A DNA stretch of 64,000 nucleotides, from contig JADDTR010000007.1 of NCBI GenBank assembly GCA_015345905.1, forward strand, positions 62,001-126,000. Reading direction: 5' to 3'. The stretch is from Aotearoamyces nothofagi (taxonomy: Eukaryota > Ascomycota > Leotiomycetes > Leotiales > Tympanidaceae). Made by a program: the position numbers and the translations under genes. Below the pieces are notes generated by a model. That model ran no database searches. It saw only the letters and a program-made list of their open reading frames with translations, and was not told the origin of the DNA. Positions within the stretch are counted from its first letter, which is position 1. Each line of letters begins with the position of its first letter. This document shows positions 43,271 to 53,932 of the stretch, piece by piece.

Positions 43271-44936
43271 ATGTAAGTCTCCCTACCCGCAAGTCCTGTC
43301 CGCGTCTCCTTGCTCCCTTAAATCTTAGCAAAAATCTGACTCGAACTAGGCGGCGCCTAACCGTCGAGGAGGTCCTGGCCCACCCGTCTTATCCCACGAC
43401 TATCTGGAAGTTCAAGCCAACGCAGTCGGGCTTCTTGCCGGTGGCGGAGGGTCGTGGCGGACCATTCAATATCTCGTGGGAGGTGCATGGATCGGGTCCT
43501 ATTAAGCTTGTTGTAGGTTTGGTTTTTGTAGTCGGATGTCACGTGTCACGTTTGGGATGATTTTTATTTGGCGTGCTCAAGTGGACGAGTATTATTTCTT
43601 TGCAAGTTCATTGCGTTTGGGACGGATGGTCTTCTTGGATAATTATGATACAGATGTGCTCTTGTATACTTGCTACACGTGACTCGCTCTGTCGGAAGGT
43701 AGATGATCAGGGAGTTCTCTCTTCTCAGTCATTTGATAATTGTCATCGTTTTAAATGCAGCATTCATTGTTTCAATTTCATTTTGTCTTTGTTCCGTTCA
43801 GAGGCTGACTTAAATAACAGTGGGTTATGGGACTTGGTGCAATTAAGGTGTGCAGTGTAGTCCACAACATCCTTCGTCCCGACCCCCTATTAATGTATAC
43901 AGTCAGCATGGCAGCGGCAGACGCTGAAATTCGGCCACGAAGAAGGTGACAAGTATTCATGCTTAGTCTTTGATAATAGGGGTAACAAACACTTTCATAA
44001 TCGCAAGGATTTCTCGGCTTGCATCTATATATGTTCTCTCATTTACGCGGGAACTGATGAATTCTGAATACCCTCCTAGGAGTCGGAGCATCTGATAAGC
44101 CTTTAATTCGGTACTCCACGAGCGAAATGGCAAAGGATACGATTGAGATCCTGGATCATCTAGGATGGACAGCCGAACGACAACTCCACATACTAGGCGT
44201 CTCAATGGGCGGCATGATCGCTCAAGAAATCGTATGCTTCTTTCATTAAAGCCGTCCCTGCCCTCCTCCCCTGTTTTCTCTCCTCATTTTCCAAAGCTTA
44301 AACCTAAACTAACACCCTAAGGCCTACCTAATCCCCACACGAATCTGCTCGCTCTCCCTGATCTCCACGGCCGCGCGCGTCGAGAACACCACCACCTTCA
44401 TCGGCAACCTGCGCAACAGAATAAACATGTTCATCCCCAAATCCCTCGACCGCTCCGTCGCCGATGCCGGCAGGTCCATGTTCCCAGACTCCTGGCTCGA
44501 CGCCCCGGACAACACCACCCTCCCCACCGCCGACACGCCAAACATCATCCTGCCCGAGTCCGGCTCGTACGGCTCCTTCTCGCTCAACCACGAGCGCTTT
44601 GCTGCCCAGGAACTCACCAAGAGACTCGATCCCGACATCTTCCCGCGGAAGGGCTTCCTTCTTCAGGCTATTGCCGCCGGCTGGCATCACAAGAGTAAGG
44701 AGCAGTTGAAGGAGATTGGCGACAAGGTGGGTCGGGAACGTATCTTGTATATGCATGGTACTATGGATAATATGCTGACTATCCATCACGGGCGTGTGAT
44801 TATCGACGAGTTGCAGCCCGGCACGCATTATATCAAGGAGGGGTCTGGTCATGTGCTTATGCTTGAACAGACACAGTGGCATAATGGCGTGGTTGAGGAG
44901 TTTGTTGCGACGACGGAGAAGTTGAGCAAAGAGTAG
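43271..44936 (+). CDS. Alpha/beta hydrolase, start codon split by intron (345 aa)
   Basis: Exons 43271-43272 (AT only), 43350-43512, 43821-43847, 43903-43981, 44080-44231 and 44322-44936; all phases agree. The first intron separates AT from G of the start codon, giving MRRLTVEEVLAHPSYP, the expected N-terminus of this fungal family. Other blocks: AEGRGGPFNISWEVHG, WVMGLGAIK (a 27-nt exon), SAWQRQTLKFGHEEGDKYS, VFDNRG, SDKPLIRYSTSEMAKD, and the nucleophile elbow GVSMGGMIAQEI. Then AYLIPTRICSLSLISTAAR, and near the C-terminus HGTMDNMLTIHHG (acid) and EGSGHVLMLEQ (catalytic His). Ser-Asp-His all appear present. The substrate is unknown; family members are generic esterase or lipase-like hydrolases. 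Intron 2 is long (308 bp). Confidence 0.88.
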
Positions 44937-45127
44937 ACAGACTATGAGATGGTCTTTAGAATAATCACATGGCCAGGCTTACATATGCTTTAATTTAGCT
45001 CTATGTAATATAGATTAAGGGTTTACGTCGTCATTTGCTATTGACATTGTGCTCATAAGATATGCTCTCTGCTTATTGGTAATATCACGCTTTTCTATCC
45101 TCATGGTATAGGGCATGCTATGCTCGC

Positions 45128-46997
45128 TCACAGCATGACAACACCAACTCCACTCAAATTCTTCTCGTCAAGGTCATTCTGCTTATCGACACCTCCAGCA
45201 ATGTGATTTGCCCGGTAATTGTACAAGTAGTCTACAATTTTATGTAAGTAAATCTGCTGCTAATGAATGATGCCAGAGGGGGGAGATGGAGTAAGAAAAG
45301 CTTACAATGCAATTGGCCGTCGCCTTTGCCAAACTTCTGCTGCTCTAGGAAGAGTGCATTATCCTGTAGTGTGAGCGCATTAAAGACGTCGAATTTGGCG
45401 CGCTTAGCAAGAATGAGGGCGTCGTTCATGAGGGCGTTGAGGCGGATTTTCAAGGCCGGCTTATTGAATGGTGTTGTTAAGCCGACTTCTGTGGCGTAAT
45501 AGTAAAGGTAGGCAGCGTTGACATTCTGGTGCTTGGAGCTACCGATAACAGTTGATTTGAGGTTGTAGAATGAGAAATAATCTACGATTTTCTTGGTTGA
45601 AGGGTCCTGGGCTTGTTAGCAAATTGAAATTAAGATGACACCAGGATGTTAAACGGACCTCAACAACATATGACCATATCACTTGTTCTTCTAGATCCTC
45701 GGGATTATGAAGCAACCAGTGGGCGACCTCTTCCTTTGTGAAGACTGGTGCCATATCAAATCTAGCCAGATATCTTATGAGGAGGTCTAACACAGCATCG
45801 ACATCCTTCGCTTCCATAGCACGTAACCCCTTGGTAGAAGTGTGTTCTGGAAGCCGGTATTTCGTCACCTGGTATGAGGGTTTGCTATTTGGCGGTAAAG
45901 GACTGAAGCCAACCTCGTATAGCTTCTGCCAGTCCAGAGATCTGTGGAAATATCTACAGGTACTGACTGGAGTTGGCAGCACTACGCCGCCAGTATAAAT
46001 AGCTTGCCAGATTCCTAGTAAATTACATCGTCTTGTGATCTCTTTGATCAGTACTGGGGCCAGTCGCTTTCCACGTAGCTTCTTGTGTACACATAGAAAA
46101 TTAATCTCCGAGGCACTCAGGATCTTCTGTCTAACTCTAAGTGCTACAGGAACACCAGATATGAATGCAACAAGCTTCTGTGACTTCGATGCTCGGACCC
46201 CGACGTGCCATTCTCTGCTCCATCCAGGAGAAAGCAGCGCCCTGATAAATGTTAGCTGTCATTCCTCATTAGCGAATTTGGGTCTCTTGCCATTTCAGAA
46301 ATGATTTGGAATAGTTGAACCTGAACATGGCCTCTTCGTCTTCAACATAATGGCCATTCAGCAGCTCGAACACTTCTTGTAGCTCCTCTTCCCGAGTCAA
46401 GTCCATTGTAACCCACTCAAAACCATCCATGAGTGGGCTCGGTTCCTTTGACACTTTCGCCGGATCAATTATCTTAAAGGGGCCTTCCTCAACCTCATGG
46501 ACCTTTTCTCCAAGCTTCGGTACTGGCTGTGTCTGCCAGAACTTGTATGAAGCCATATCTTTCGCATTTTTTCCGCCAACAGCCAACCCGGTCATAATAT
46601 CTTGCAAACTTAATTTCTTCAGCTCTTCTAATGCCTTATCACTGGCAAGATCCCCTTCTTCGACTCCTAACTCGCGGGCTAGTGCTGGATTCGTGGCAAG
46701 GAGCTCAGACACTTGTGACTTGCTCAGCCCGCTTACGGCTTTGGATATTGCCTCTTCAGACGGCTTGCCATCCTTAGACCCTCCTGATAACGCAGCCTTT
46801 ACACGCTTTCGTTTCGATTTCTTCTTCTTTCCAGCTGCGCTGGTCCCGGTGGTGTCTGTAGATGGCCCTGCATCTTCGTGCTCGTCTTCATCTTCGGATT
46901 CGAGCTTAGCCTCCGTCTTGTTCTGGCCTCTTGTGGCCACCTCGTCGACAGCTTCCTGCTTGCCAGACAGCTCCTTGGGTTTTGGTTCTCCTGCCAT
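45128..46997 (-). CDS. NMT1: Glycylpeptide N-tetradecanoyltransferase (564 aa)
   Basis: Exons 46997-46291, 46241-45659, 45606-45306 and 45231-45128; all phases agree. NMT transfers myristate from myristoyl-CoA to the N-terminal Gly of proteins such as Arf GTPases. The N-terminal ~180 residues are charged, with a Lys-rich run ([15 protein letters not shown]) that binds ribosomes in homologues. Then come the catalytic-domain blocks [97 protein letters not shown] and, at the C-terminus, [14 protein letters not shown] ending in GVGVVML (the C-terminal carboxylate is catalytic). Intron 1 (46242-46290) begins with GC instead of GT. The upstream in-frame ATGs would add a non-family extension, so 46997 is preferred. 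Confidence 0.96.
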
Positions 46998-47557
46998 GGT
47001 TGAAGCTGTGCACTTCGAGCGTGAACAATCAAAATAGTAAAGTTGACAAGGCACCGACATCTTTCTGGCGGGGGTGTCCTTTGGTGGGGTTTTAAATTTG
47101 GCCTTGTTTATAAGGCAATATATATATATATATTTGGCCAGTTTATACTGCGATTTCACGTGACCTTATGTTCATGGGCACAATATAGAATAACATTTGA
47201 CTCTATCGTGAGTTAAGGGAGATTGAAGCCAGCCATCTGAGCTCTTGCATCGCTGGTGGTTTTACTATTTGATGGCATAAAGGGATGTTGATGTAGTGGC
47301 TCGACATGGAGAAAATACTTCTCTAAACATGTAATTGTAACGCAACCAAACTTAGCCTATCAGAAATATTTCCATTGAGGCCAAAGGTGTCATTGAACTC
47401 CTTATTGGCAATATCGTGATGCGCAAGCACAATGGTGCTTATGGGAGTGTATTCCTCCTGTCTTCGTCTTGCGCGGTGAGCGCCCTATTACGTTTCTATA
47501 GTCTCTGTTGTAGTGCTAATACCCAACAAAAAAATTATCTCCCTACTATGATTCAAA
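46998..47557. other. Intergenic
   Basis: NMT1 promoter, with a (TA)n run near 47120-47135, and the 3' side of the ABHD-type hydrolase. No gene seen. Confidence 0.45.
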
Positions 47558-49056
47558 TCACTGTAGAATGTTGTCATCGTTCAATCCAAATGCTTTCAAA
47601 GCTGCTAGCGCCACGGGAACAGAAGTCATGACCCGATTGTGGCCTAATTGCTGGTCAATTTGAAGTTGGTTTCCACAGACGGGAGACTTACCTCCATATG
47701 CAACGATCACTTCCTGAATAATCTTCTCCGACGAAGCCTTCCAGGTAGATATAAAAGCCCCACTTCCCATATCAATCGTGTTTCTTGCTTTGACCTTCGT
47801 TAAAAGACTCAAGTCCATGCCCTCCGGAGTCGTCGCATTTGCAGCAACAGAAAACAAAGTATCTGCATTCGTCCATGGAATATTCCAATCATCCTTTGCG
47901 TGAATGATAGACAAGCGAACTCTCTTACTCGTACGAACAAAGTTTGCAACCCGTACTGTAGAAGCCCATTTATCGATGACATAGCCTGTGAGCAACTTCT
48001 GGAGCGCCTGAGATTGTCTCAAGGGCGATAGAAGAGGGATCCAGCCAGCAATAGCGTAAGTAGTAATTAATGTAGATAGATCAGAAAAGGCCGAGATAAG
48101 TACGACACCAGCGAATTCGATGCCTGCTAAGGCAAAATGTTCTGTGACTGCAGCGGTAACGGCAGTTCCAAGGCTATGGCCAATAATAACAATTCTGTCA
48201 GATGGAATCTTAGCAACCTGAAGAGCCCAGTTCACAGTGGCGATTCCATCTATAATAACACCAGACTCAGTAGGGGAGCCGCTGGAATATCCATAGCCTC
48301 GATAATCAACCGCAAGTATGTGAATGTTTGAGGTGCTGCCGTCTGATAACGAGCGATATATATCAGGTCGCCATCCTTGAGCTACATTACCGGCATTCTA
48401 AAATATCTCAATTAGCGTAGCTTGTAGGCTCTACTCAGACTTTACTTACGCCGTGGACTACAATAATCAGCCCCTGTTCGCTTCTAGATGACGGATAGAG
48501 GCAGGAATCCTATTCTAGACTTACAGTTTATTATAAGTCGAGCCTCGGGATCTCCAAGAAGCAGTTTAAAAGCTACTGTCTTGGTAACGTCTTCAGCACA
48601 GCCGGATGGCTGCTGCAAGATCTCGGATTCGTGCTTGGCGTATAGGCCGAGTGGCATCACGTGCCAAGCATAGAGTGTCTCGTGGTCTGGAGTACTGAAA
48701 TTGAACGGCGTGATTTGGTTTTCTAGAATATGGGCATTACTGGTCATTTGAAGGTGGAAAAGGACTCTTACTCGCAAAGCCAAACTGCTCTGGCTTGTTC
48801 AAATCTTGCCACCATGGTCGGACCTTGTGGGCGTACAGAGCACTCGATTCAGGTCAGTACGCGTAACGCCAAGAAATGGGTAATGGGGTACAGACGCTGA
48901 CGATCTGTAGAATCGCACAATCCGATATAGGGGCGTGACTTACTGACGCTGTAGCGAAGGGACCGTAAGGACTGCAAGGGCAAGAGCATATAACGTGATA
49001 GCGGCTGCCAAGGCCCAGTATGCCTTCCGGAATATCGGTGCCAAAGGAGGAGCCAT
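47558..49056 (-). CDS. ABHD12/ABHD13-type membrane-anchored serine hydrolase (393 aa)
   Basis: Exons 49056-48944, 48842-48772, 48722-48525, 48457-48450 (8 nt), 48397-47692 and 47643-47558; all phases agree. The N-terminus has one membrane anchor (YWALAAAITLYALALAVL). The fold is alpha/beta hydrolase: oxyanion-hole motif IINFHGNAGNVAQGW assembled across the 8-nt exon, then LAVDYRGYGYSSGSPTESG, the nucleophile elbow IIGHSLGTAV, IIHAKDDWNIPW (acid) and a C-terminal YGGHNRVMT (catalytic His region). Homologues are lysophospholipid or monoacylglycerol lipases; the exact substrate is not known. The last intron (48 bp) is a multiple of three and open, so retention would add 16 residues. Head to head with SWC3, 482 bp apart. 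Confidence 0.88.
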
Positions 49057-49538
49057 AGACGGCTTGGACATTCATCGCTTGGGGCAGTCAAAGTTAGCAT
49101 TCTCTGGGAAGATATAATAACCTTCGCAGTGAAAAGGGGGGAATAGGCGATTCGGCGCCGTCCGTGGACGGCCGTACGGCGCCTGGGGCATAACCGTCCC
49201 TGGGCATCATGACTCGGGAGGATATGGAAGAAATCTAGATACACATACATTACGCCCAACAACAGCAATAAGAGTCTTGGTGGCAGCTTCAACGGACGTT
49301 ATTTATTCAGCACCCGGATCGTCCTGGTTGGGGGATGTGTCTGAAGCTTACGGCGTAGCAAACATAGCATCTCGGTTGTCGTGGGTTCGTTTCCATGTTC
49401 CGGTCTCTGGTAAAAGCTCACCTCATCTTCGTCTAACTGATTTCCACTTTACATTCTCACGCATTACACGCGTCTCGCGCAACTCATCGCAGAGCAGCAA
49501 CCTGAGAGCCTGCAGAGTCTGCCAGCGACGTTCCTACG
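49057..49538. promoter_or_regulatory. Head-to-head promoter region hydrolase / SWC3
   Basis: 482 bp between divergent start codons. A GC-rich near-palindrome (CGCCGTCCGTGGACGGCCG) lies at about 49156-49175. No other gene seen. Confidence 0.45.
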
Positions 49539-51300
49539 ATGGAGAGTAAGAAGCGGAAGCTGCCTGCGCGTGCTTCTGCGCGTGTAGAAGCTGTGAGCAA
49601 GAAGAAACGAGCCTCGTCGACGCCCGAACTGTCTGCAGCACCATCGCCAGCACCTCCGCCAGTGCCACTGCCGGTGGTAGCAGAACCTCTACCAAAGAGC
49701 CTTGTTGCGGGCAAACCATTGCCAACCGTCGATAAACCACAGCCAGACAATTTATCCTCAACAGAGTACCAATCTGTCTCTGAAAGGTAGCTCCCGACGT
49801 CACTCCCAGCTATCCGCGCTTCTCAACTAATTCGTCGTGCACAGTGGAGTAATGGCAGAATCTCTTGAGCGATCGCGCAAGAAATGGCTAAGTGAAGGCA
49901 TCTTCGAGAAGTACTGGACCAAGCCTCGACCGAAGAAGAAGAAGGACAAGGACATACACGCAGAGGAGCCTCTCAACAACCCCGCGAAGGACACGATGAT
50001 GAAACTCGGGCCATGCACGATTACAATCGAACCTCACGTCTTTGACGCAACGATGTACGCCGTCAAAGATACAACACCTCGCCCTCCCGTACCTCTTCCT
50101 CCTCAACAGCCCATGTATCGGCCAATCATACAGTATGGTCCTCCGAACGGGGTATTGCCTCTCCCACCGCCATCACTCGCGAATTCGCAACCACAATACA
50201 TGCCAATGCAGCCAGCACCACAGCAATCACCAAACCCGCAAGAGACTCTTGTCAAAGCTAGCAGTAGTCCTACACCAAATAATATGCCACCACCAAATGG
50301 CGCTCCCTCTCAACAAAGCCCTGCTCCTCCAGTGCCCGCACCAAAGCCTCAACCGTCACAGACCCCTCCCACCAGTCTAGCCCAGCCACCTGCTCCCGCT
50401 CCCGCTCCTGCCCCGGCAAAGAGTTCTGATCCCGTCATACAAATGCTTGCCGAACGGGCTGCCACCGATCAGGATCTTAAGGCTCTTATGAGGATCGTTG
50501 CTGATGGAAAAGCATCAACGGATGAGCTGAAGAGGTTTCAGGCTCATATAGATGAATTAACGAAATTACTACATTCGCGCCAAGCTGCAGCAGCTGCTTC
50601 AGCAGCAACTGCCAAAGCTAATCCTCCTAACCACTCTCACCCAGCTGCACCGGTCCGCCCAGCTCCTTCGCCTGCTGCGATTCCTCGCCCGATGCATTCC
50701 TCGCCCGTTACCAATGGCAGGCCAGATCATCACCCACAGCCTTATCCTCAGCCCCAGGCTCTACGATCTAAAGGTCCCTTGCCATCGAAGTCGGATATAA
50801 CAGCGGTTGTTTTTGAGTTTTCTGGTGGGTCGGGTGACAGATTCCTTTTCCCGAAATTCAGCATCCTCGAATATCTACCTGGGGGTCAAGTAATTGCTTC
50901 ATTCTTGATTGTGCGGAAAGGTAGCCAGGCAGATTCAAAGGCATACAACCCGGAACTCGACTATTACCAGCCTGTTACGATCCGGCTCTATACACATCAA
51001 GGGAGACAGCTTGACTCGCTTGCAAAAGTGGTTGCTCCTCCAGAAGAGGTACGCAAGTACATGGATGATATCATGGATAATATGACAAGGGCAGAGTATG
51101 TCCTTCTAGCCATGCGCTTGCCAAGGGATTCGGAGCATACCAAGGCTGAACCCCCTGGAGTTGTTAGAAAGGACACCCAACTTGACAATCAGGTTCTTTG
51201 GACAGCCACAAGCAACGGACCGGTAACGAAGCAAAAGATGGTAAAGAAAGCTTTAACAGACGAGGAGCAGTACCAACAGATGATTGCAACAGTCAGCTGA
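49539..51300 (+). CDS. SWC3: SWR1 chromatin-remodelling complex subunit Swc3-like (567 aa)
   Basis: Exons 49539-49786 and 49845-51300, 58-bp intron. Swc3 is part of the SWR1 complex that deposits H2A.Z. The N-terminus is basic (MESKKRKLPARASAR), then Pro/Ala-rich. The SWC3 core begins VMAESLERSRKKWLSEGIFEKYW with a Lys run after it. A long Pro/Gln-rich, disordered middle (about residues 165-290) and a helix (LMRIVADGKASTDELKRFQAH) follow. The C-terminal ~170 residues are ordered (SDITAVVFEFSGGSGDRFLF, FSILEYLPGGQVIASFLIV, YMDDIMDNMTRAEYVLLAMRL) and typical of the filamentous-fungal form. It is complete. Confidence 0.85.
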
Positions 51301-51902
51301 ATCCAAGTGGCGGGTGAGATAATTTCTGGCATTTAATTTGAAAATACGCATCTCATTCAGTATTTGGCGTTTCGGAGCATGGAGAAGGAGTCGGTCATGA
51401 TGGATAAATATTGTATGGCGGACGGCTTCTTCCAGGGCGTTCTGAAAACAGGTCGGCAGAGTATCACAGGCTCACAGGCGATGGCGCGAGATGGCTCAGA
51501 ATGTAAAGACTTCTGTCATCGTTTAAGGGCTAGAATGGATCAAATTAAACTACATTTTTCCAAACAGATGCACATGTCTCAAGCAAATTCTCCCGTATGT
51601 GTCTAAGGTCGAGTATATCGAGCCCATAAGCGGGATGGAATCTAACCAGCTGATTGTCAGACTTGGCCACCGCTAGATGGGCCATCTGACGATTAAGAAG
51701 CGAGGAGTTTGGAAAATATTATTGCATTTCTGGTTCGTCCATCTCGAAATCCATCTACACCTACAAAAGCAGCCATGCTTACTTACACCTGTTGTGAGCC
51801 TTCCCGTTACAGATCCAGGCCGCTTATTGCCGGGCTGGCAGGGGCCCTCTTCTGCTGCTCGGACGAGCTCCTCCCGCTCGCCCCACGGCTCTGGGAAAGG
51901 CG
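51301..51902. other. Intergenic
   Basis: 3' side of SWC3 and of the decayed NAPE-PLD-like gene. Short frames (51364-51606, 51677-51988) show no recognisable protein. Confidence 0.4.
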
Positions 51903-52700
51903 TCAAAACTCCCTGCTCTCGCCAATGTGGCAGACGTCAAAGACGCCCGTCTCTGCGAACCCGCTCTTGGCCAGGGCCTTCTTCCTGAGGAGCTGCGGCG
52001 GCTCCAGGACGTCCTCCTCGGCCAGGACCCACGTGCCCCAGTGGATGGCCATGGCCCGCCTGCACCGCGTGTCCTTGAGGATCTCGACGCCGTCGTAGGG
52101 GTTGCCGTGCACCGCGCTCATGATGTGGCGCGGGCCGTCGCCGCCGATGGGGAGCAGGCCCCAGGTCGAAGGGGCCGCGAAGCTCGCCGGTCGCCTTGAA
52201 GGCCGGGCAGACGGGGAGGTGCAGCAGCCCCGGGACCCCAGTCGTCGTCGGCGCCCCTCGGCAGGCGCGGGACTGCCCGGTAGCCGGTATCGCCGCCGAA
52301 GTACACCGACCGGCCGCCGGAAGAGACGCTCCAGGACGCCCCCACAGCGTGGTGCCCTTGTCGAACGGGGTGCGTGAACGAGGTGTGCTGGCCGGGCAGA
52401 CAGGAAATCCGCGCCAGGATATCGCCTTTCGGAGGCGCGGGTGCCGCGGGATCAGGGGGGGGGGGGAGCGGCTGCTCTCCCGCCGGCCGGTTTGGGGAGT
52501 GTGAGGTCCGCGTCCTCCCACCGGTCGAGCTCGACCGCGTTGTCGATGCCGCAGTCCGCGAACCATCTCTTGAGGCCCTTGGGGACGCAGAACTGGACCG
52601 ACGGGTGGCGTCTCTGGATCTCGAGGACGGTGGGGTGCGAGAGGTGGTCGTAGTGCGAGTGGCTGATGACGACCTGCTCACGGCGCAGCTTAGCACGGCG
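51903..52700 (-). pseudogene. NAPE-PLD-like metallo-beta-lactamase gene, 5'-truncated and frame-broken
   Basis: Pieces of the N-acyl-phosphatidylethanolamine phospholipase D family appear in order but in different frames: EQVVISHSHYDHLSHPTVLE (metal-binding HxHxDH), [66 protein letters not shown], and finally [16 protein letters not shown] to [13 protein letters not shown] and [14 protein letters not shown]-stop. At least four or five frame changes separate them, several at runs of C or G (a 12-G run at about 52455; GGGG near 52160). The ~100 N-terminal residues are absent; upstream there is only simple sequence. The DNA is far GC-richer than its neighbours. A true pseudogene is most likely, but base-call errors in homopolymers could contribute. 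Confidence 0.8.
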
Positions 52701-53119
52701 CGCGCGTCAGGGGGGGGGGGGGTTTCTAGCCAGCCAGCCAGCCAGCCACGCAACGCAACGCAACGTAACGCAACGTCGCAACCGTCTTCTGGGGTTATAC
52801 CTTATACCGTACCGTATTGCAGGGTCCGTCCGTCCGTCCCGCCAGCTGGCGTCTGGGCGTCTGGGCGTCTGGCGGCGAAAAACGCGGGGCATCCCCCGTC
52901 CCGTCAAGTCCCGTCAAGTCAAATCAAAATCAAATCAAATCAAATCAAATATCAAAATCACGACGCGCGCGTTTAGCCGGATCGGCAGGATCGGCCGGTG
53001 GCGCGGGATCCTTTATTTAGCCGCGCGCTGACGGGGCGGGGCGGGAGATTGGGTTGGGGAGATGGGTTGGGTGCTGTCTGTTTCAGACTCGGGTTGTCCT
53101 GGGGGTGTGTGTGGAATCA

Positions 53120-53160
53120 ATAGGTTTAGGAGATGATAGGTTTAGGAGATGATAGGTTTA
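53120..53160 (+). repeat. 16-bp tandem repeat, about 2.6 copies
   Basis: The unit ATAGGTTTAGGAGATG starts at 53120, 53136 and 53152 (partial); copies are identical. Confidence 0.85.
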
Positions 53161-53198
53161 GAGGAGGCGCGCGAGGTGGGCAGAAATTTTATGTGTGT

Positions 53199-53336
53199 AT
53201 ACATCTTCCATTATAGTACTATATATCCTTGTACCATATTACATGTATACATCTTCCATTATAGTACTATATATCCTTGTACCATATTACATGTATACAT
53301 CTTCCATTACTATATATATATATCCTTGTACCATAT
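53199..53336 (+). repeat. 48-bp minisatellite, about 2.9 copies
   Basis: Copies begin ATACATCTTCCATTA at 53199, 53247 and 53295. The first two are identical; the third has a shortened middle with a TA expansion. Confidence 0.9.
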
Positions 53337-53400
53337 ATGACGCTAAATATCACTTTTGAGGTTTTTCCAGACCATATTACTCACGACCCATCAACGAACG

Positions 53401-53486
53401 CCCTTCTATGTAGCCGTGCTCCAAGATATCCGTAAACAAAACACCCTTCTATGTAGCCGTGCTCCAAGATACCCGTGAAACAAAAA
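53401..53486 (+). repeat. 43-bp direct repeat, two copies
   Basis: CCCTTCTATGTAGCCGTGCT begins at 53401 and 53444; the copies differ at only a few bases. Confidence 0.88.
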
Positions 53487-53932
53487 GACAAAAAAAAGAA
53501 CCCCCCTTCCTATTTTATCAACTCACGTGCCTGCAAACATCAAGGCTATAGGCGAGCTCAGAGTCCCGAGCATTGGTCAATCCGTATGACGAGTCACCAT
53601 CACCCGGAGTCGAATTCCCCAGGTCGCTTCGACGGACGTATCTTTGCGTCATCTCTTGCGTGGTTGCTGATGCCCACGACTGCATGCTGGCTGAGCATGG
53701 CTCTTGTAGGTTCACATATGGCCGAGTCGTTCCGATTTCGGTTGAAGCGCCTTGTACTCCTGCGATGCATCGGTTCGGTCTGGATATAGAAGCAAACCCA
53801 GAATTTCCGTAAACAGTAGCACGGCCAATAACGGCAAAGGTGAGATGGGCAAATGACCCTAGCCCCGTCCTTCATCCGCAGAAGCATGGAGTATCGTCAT
53901 CATCATTATCATCGAGTGCCACCTTCTCGATC

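Larger units (their letters stand above)
52701..53932. other. Simple-sequence and minisatellite stretch
   Basis: From left to right: a 13-G run (about 52709), (CAGC)n, (GCAAC)n, (GTCC)n, repeated CGTCTGGG, GTCCCGTCAA and ATCAA words to about 52955; then 16-bp, 48-bp and 43-bp tandem repeats (listed separately). 53490-53930 holds the 3' side of the MFS gene. No gene seen. Confidence 0.6.

Noticed and set aside
52118-52753. 211-codon minus-strand frame as an intact gene
   Set aside because: Only part of it carries NAPE-PLD blocks; the remaining blocks are in the other two frames, so it is part of a broken gene.
53149-53340. 63-codon frame with a repeated YIFHYSTIYPCTI-type peptide
   Set aside because: It is only the 48-bp minisatellite read in one frame; no start context or homologue.
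53120-53486. CRISPR-like array
   Set aside because: Repeats are directly adjacent without unique spacers, and the DNA is eukaryotic.
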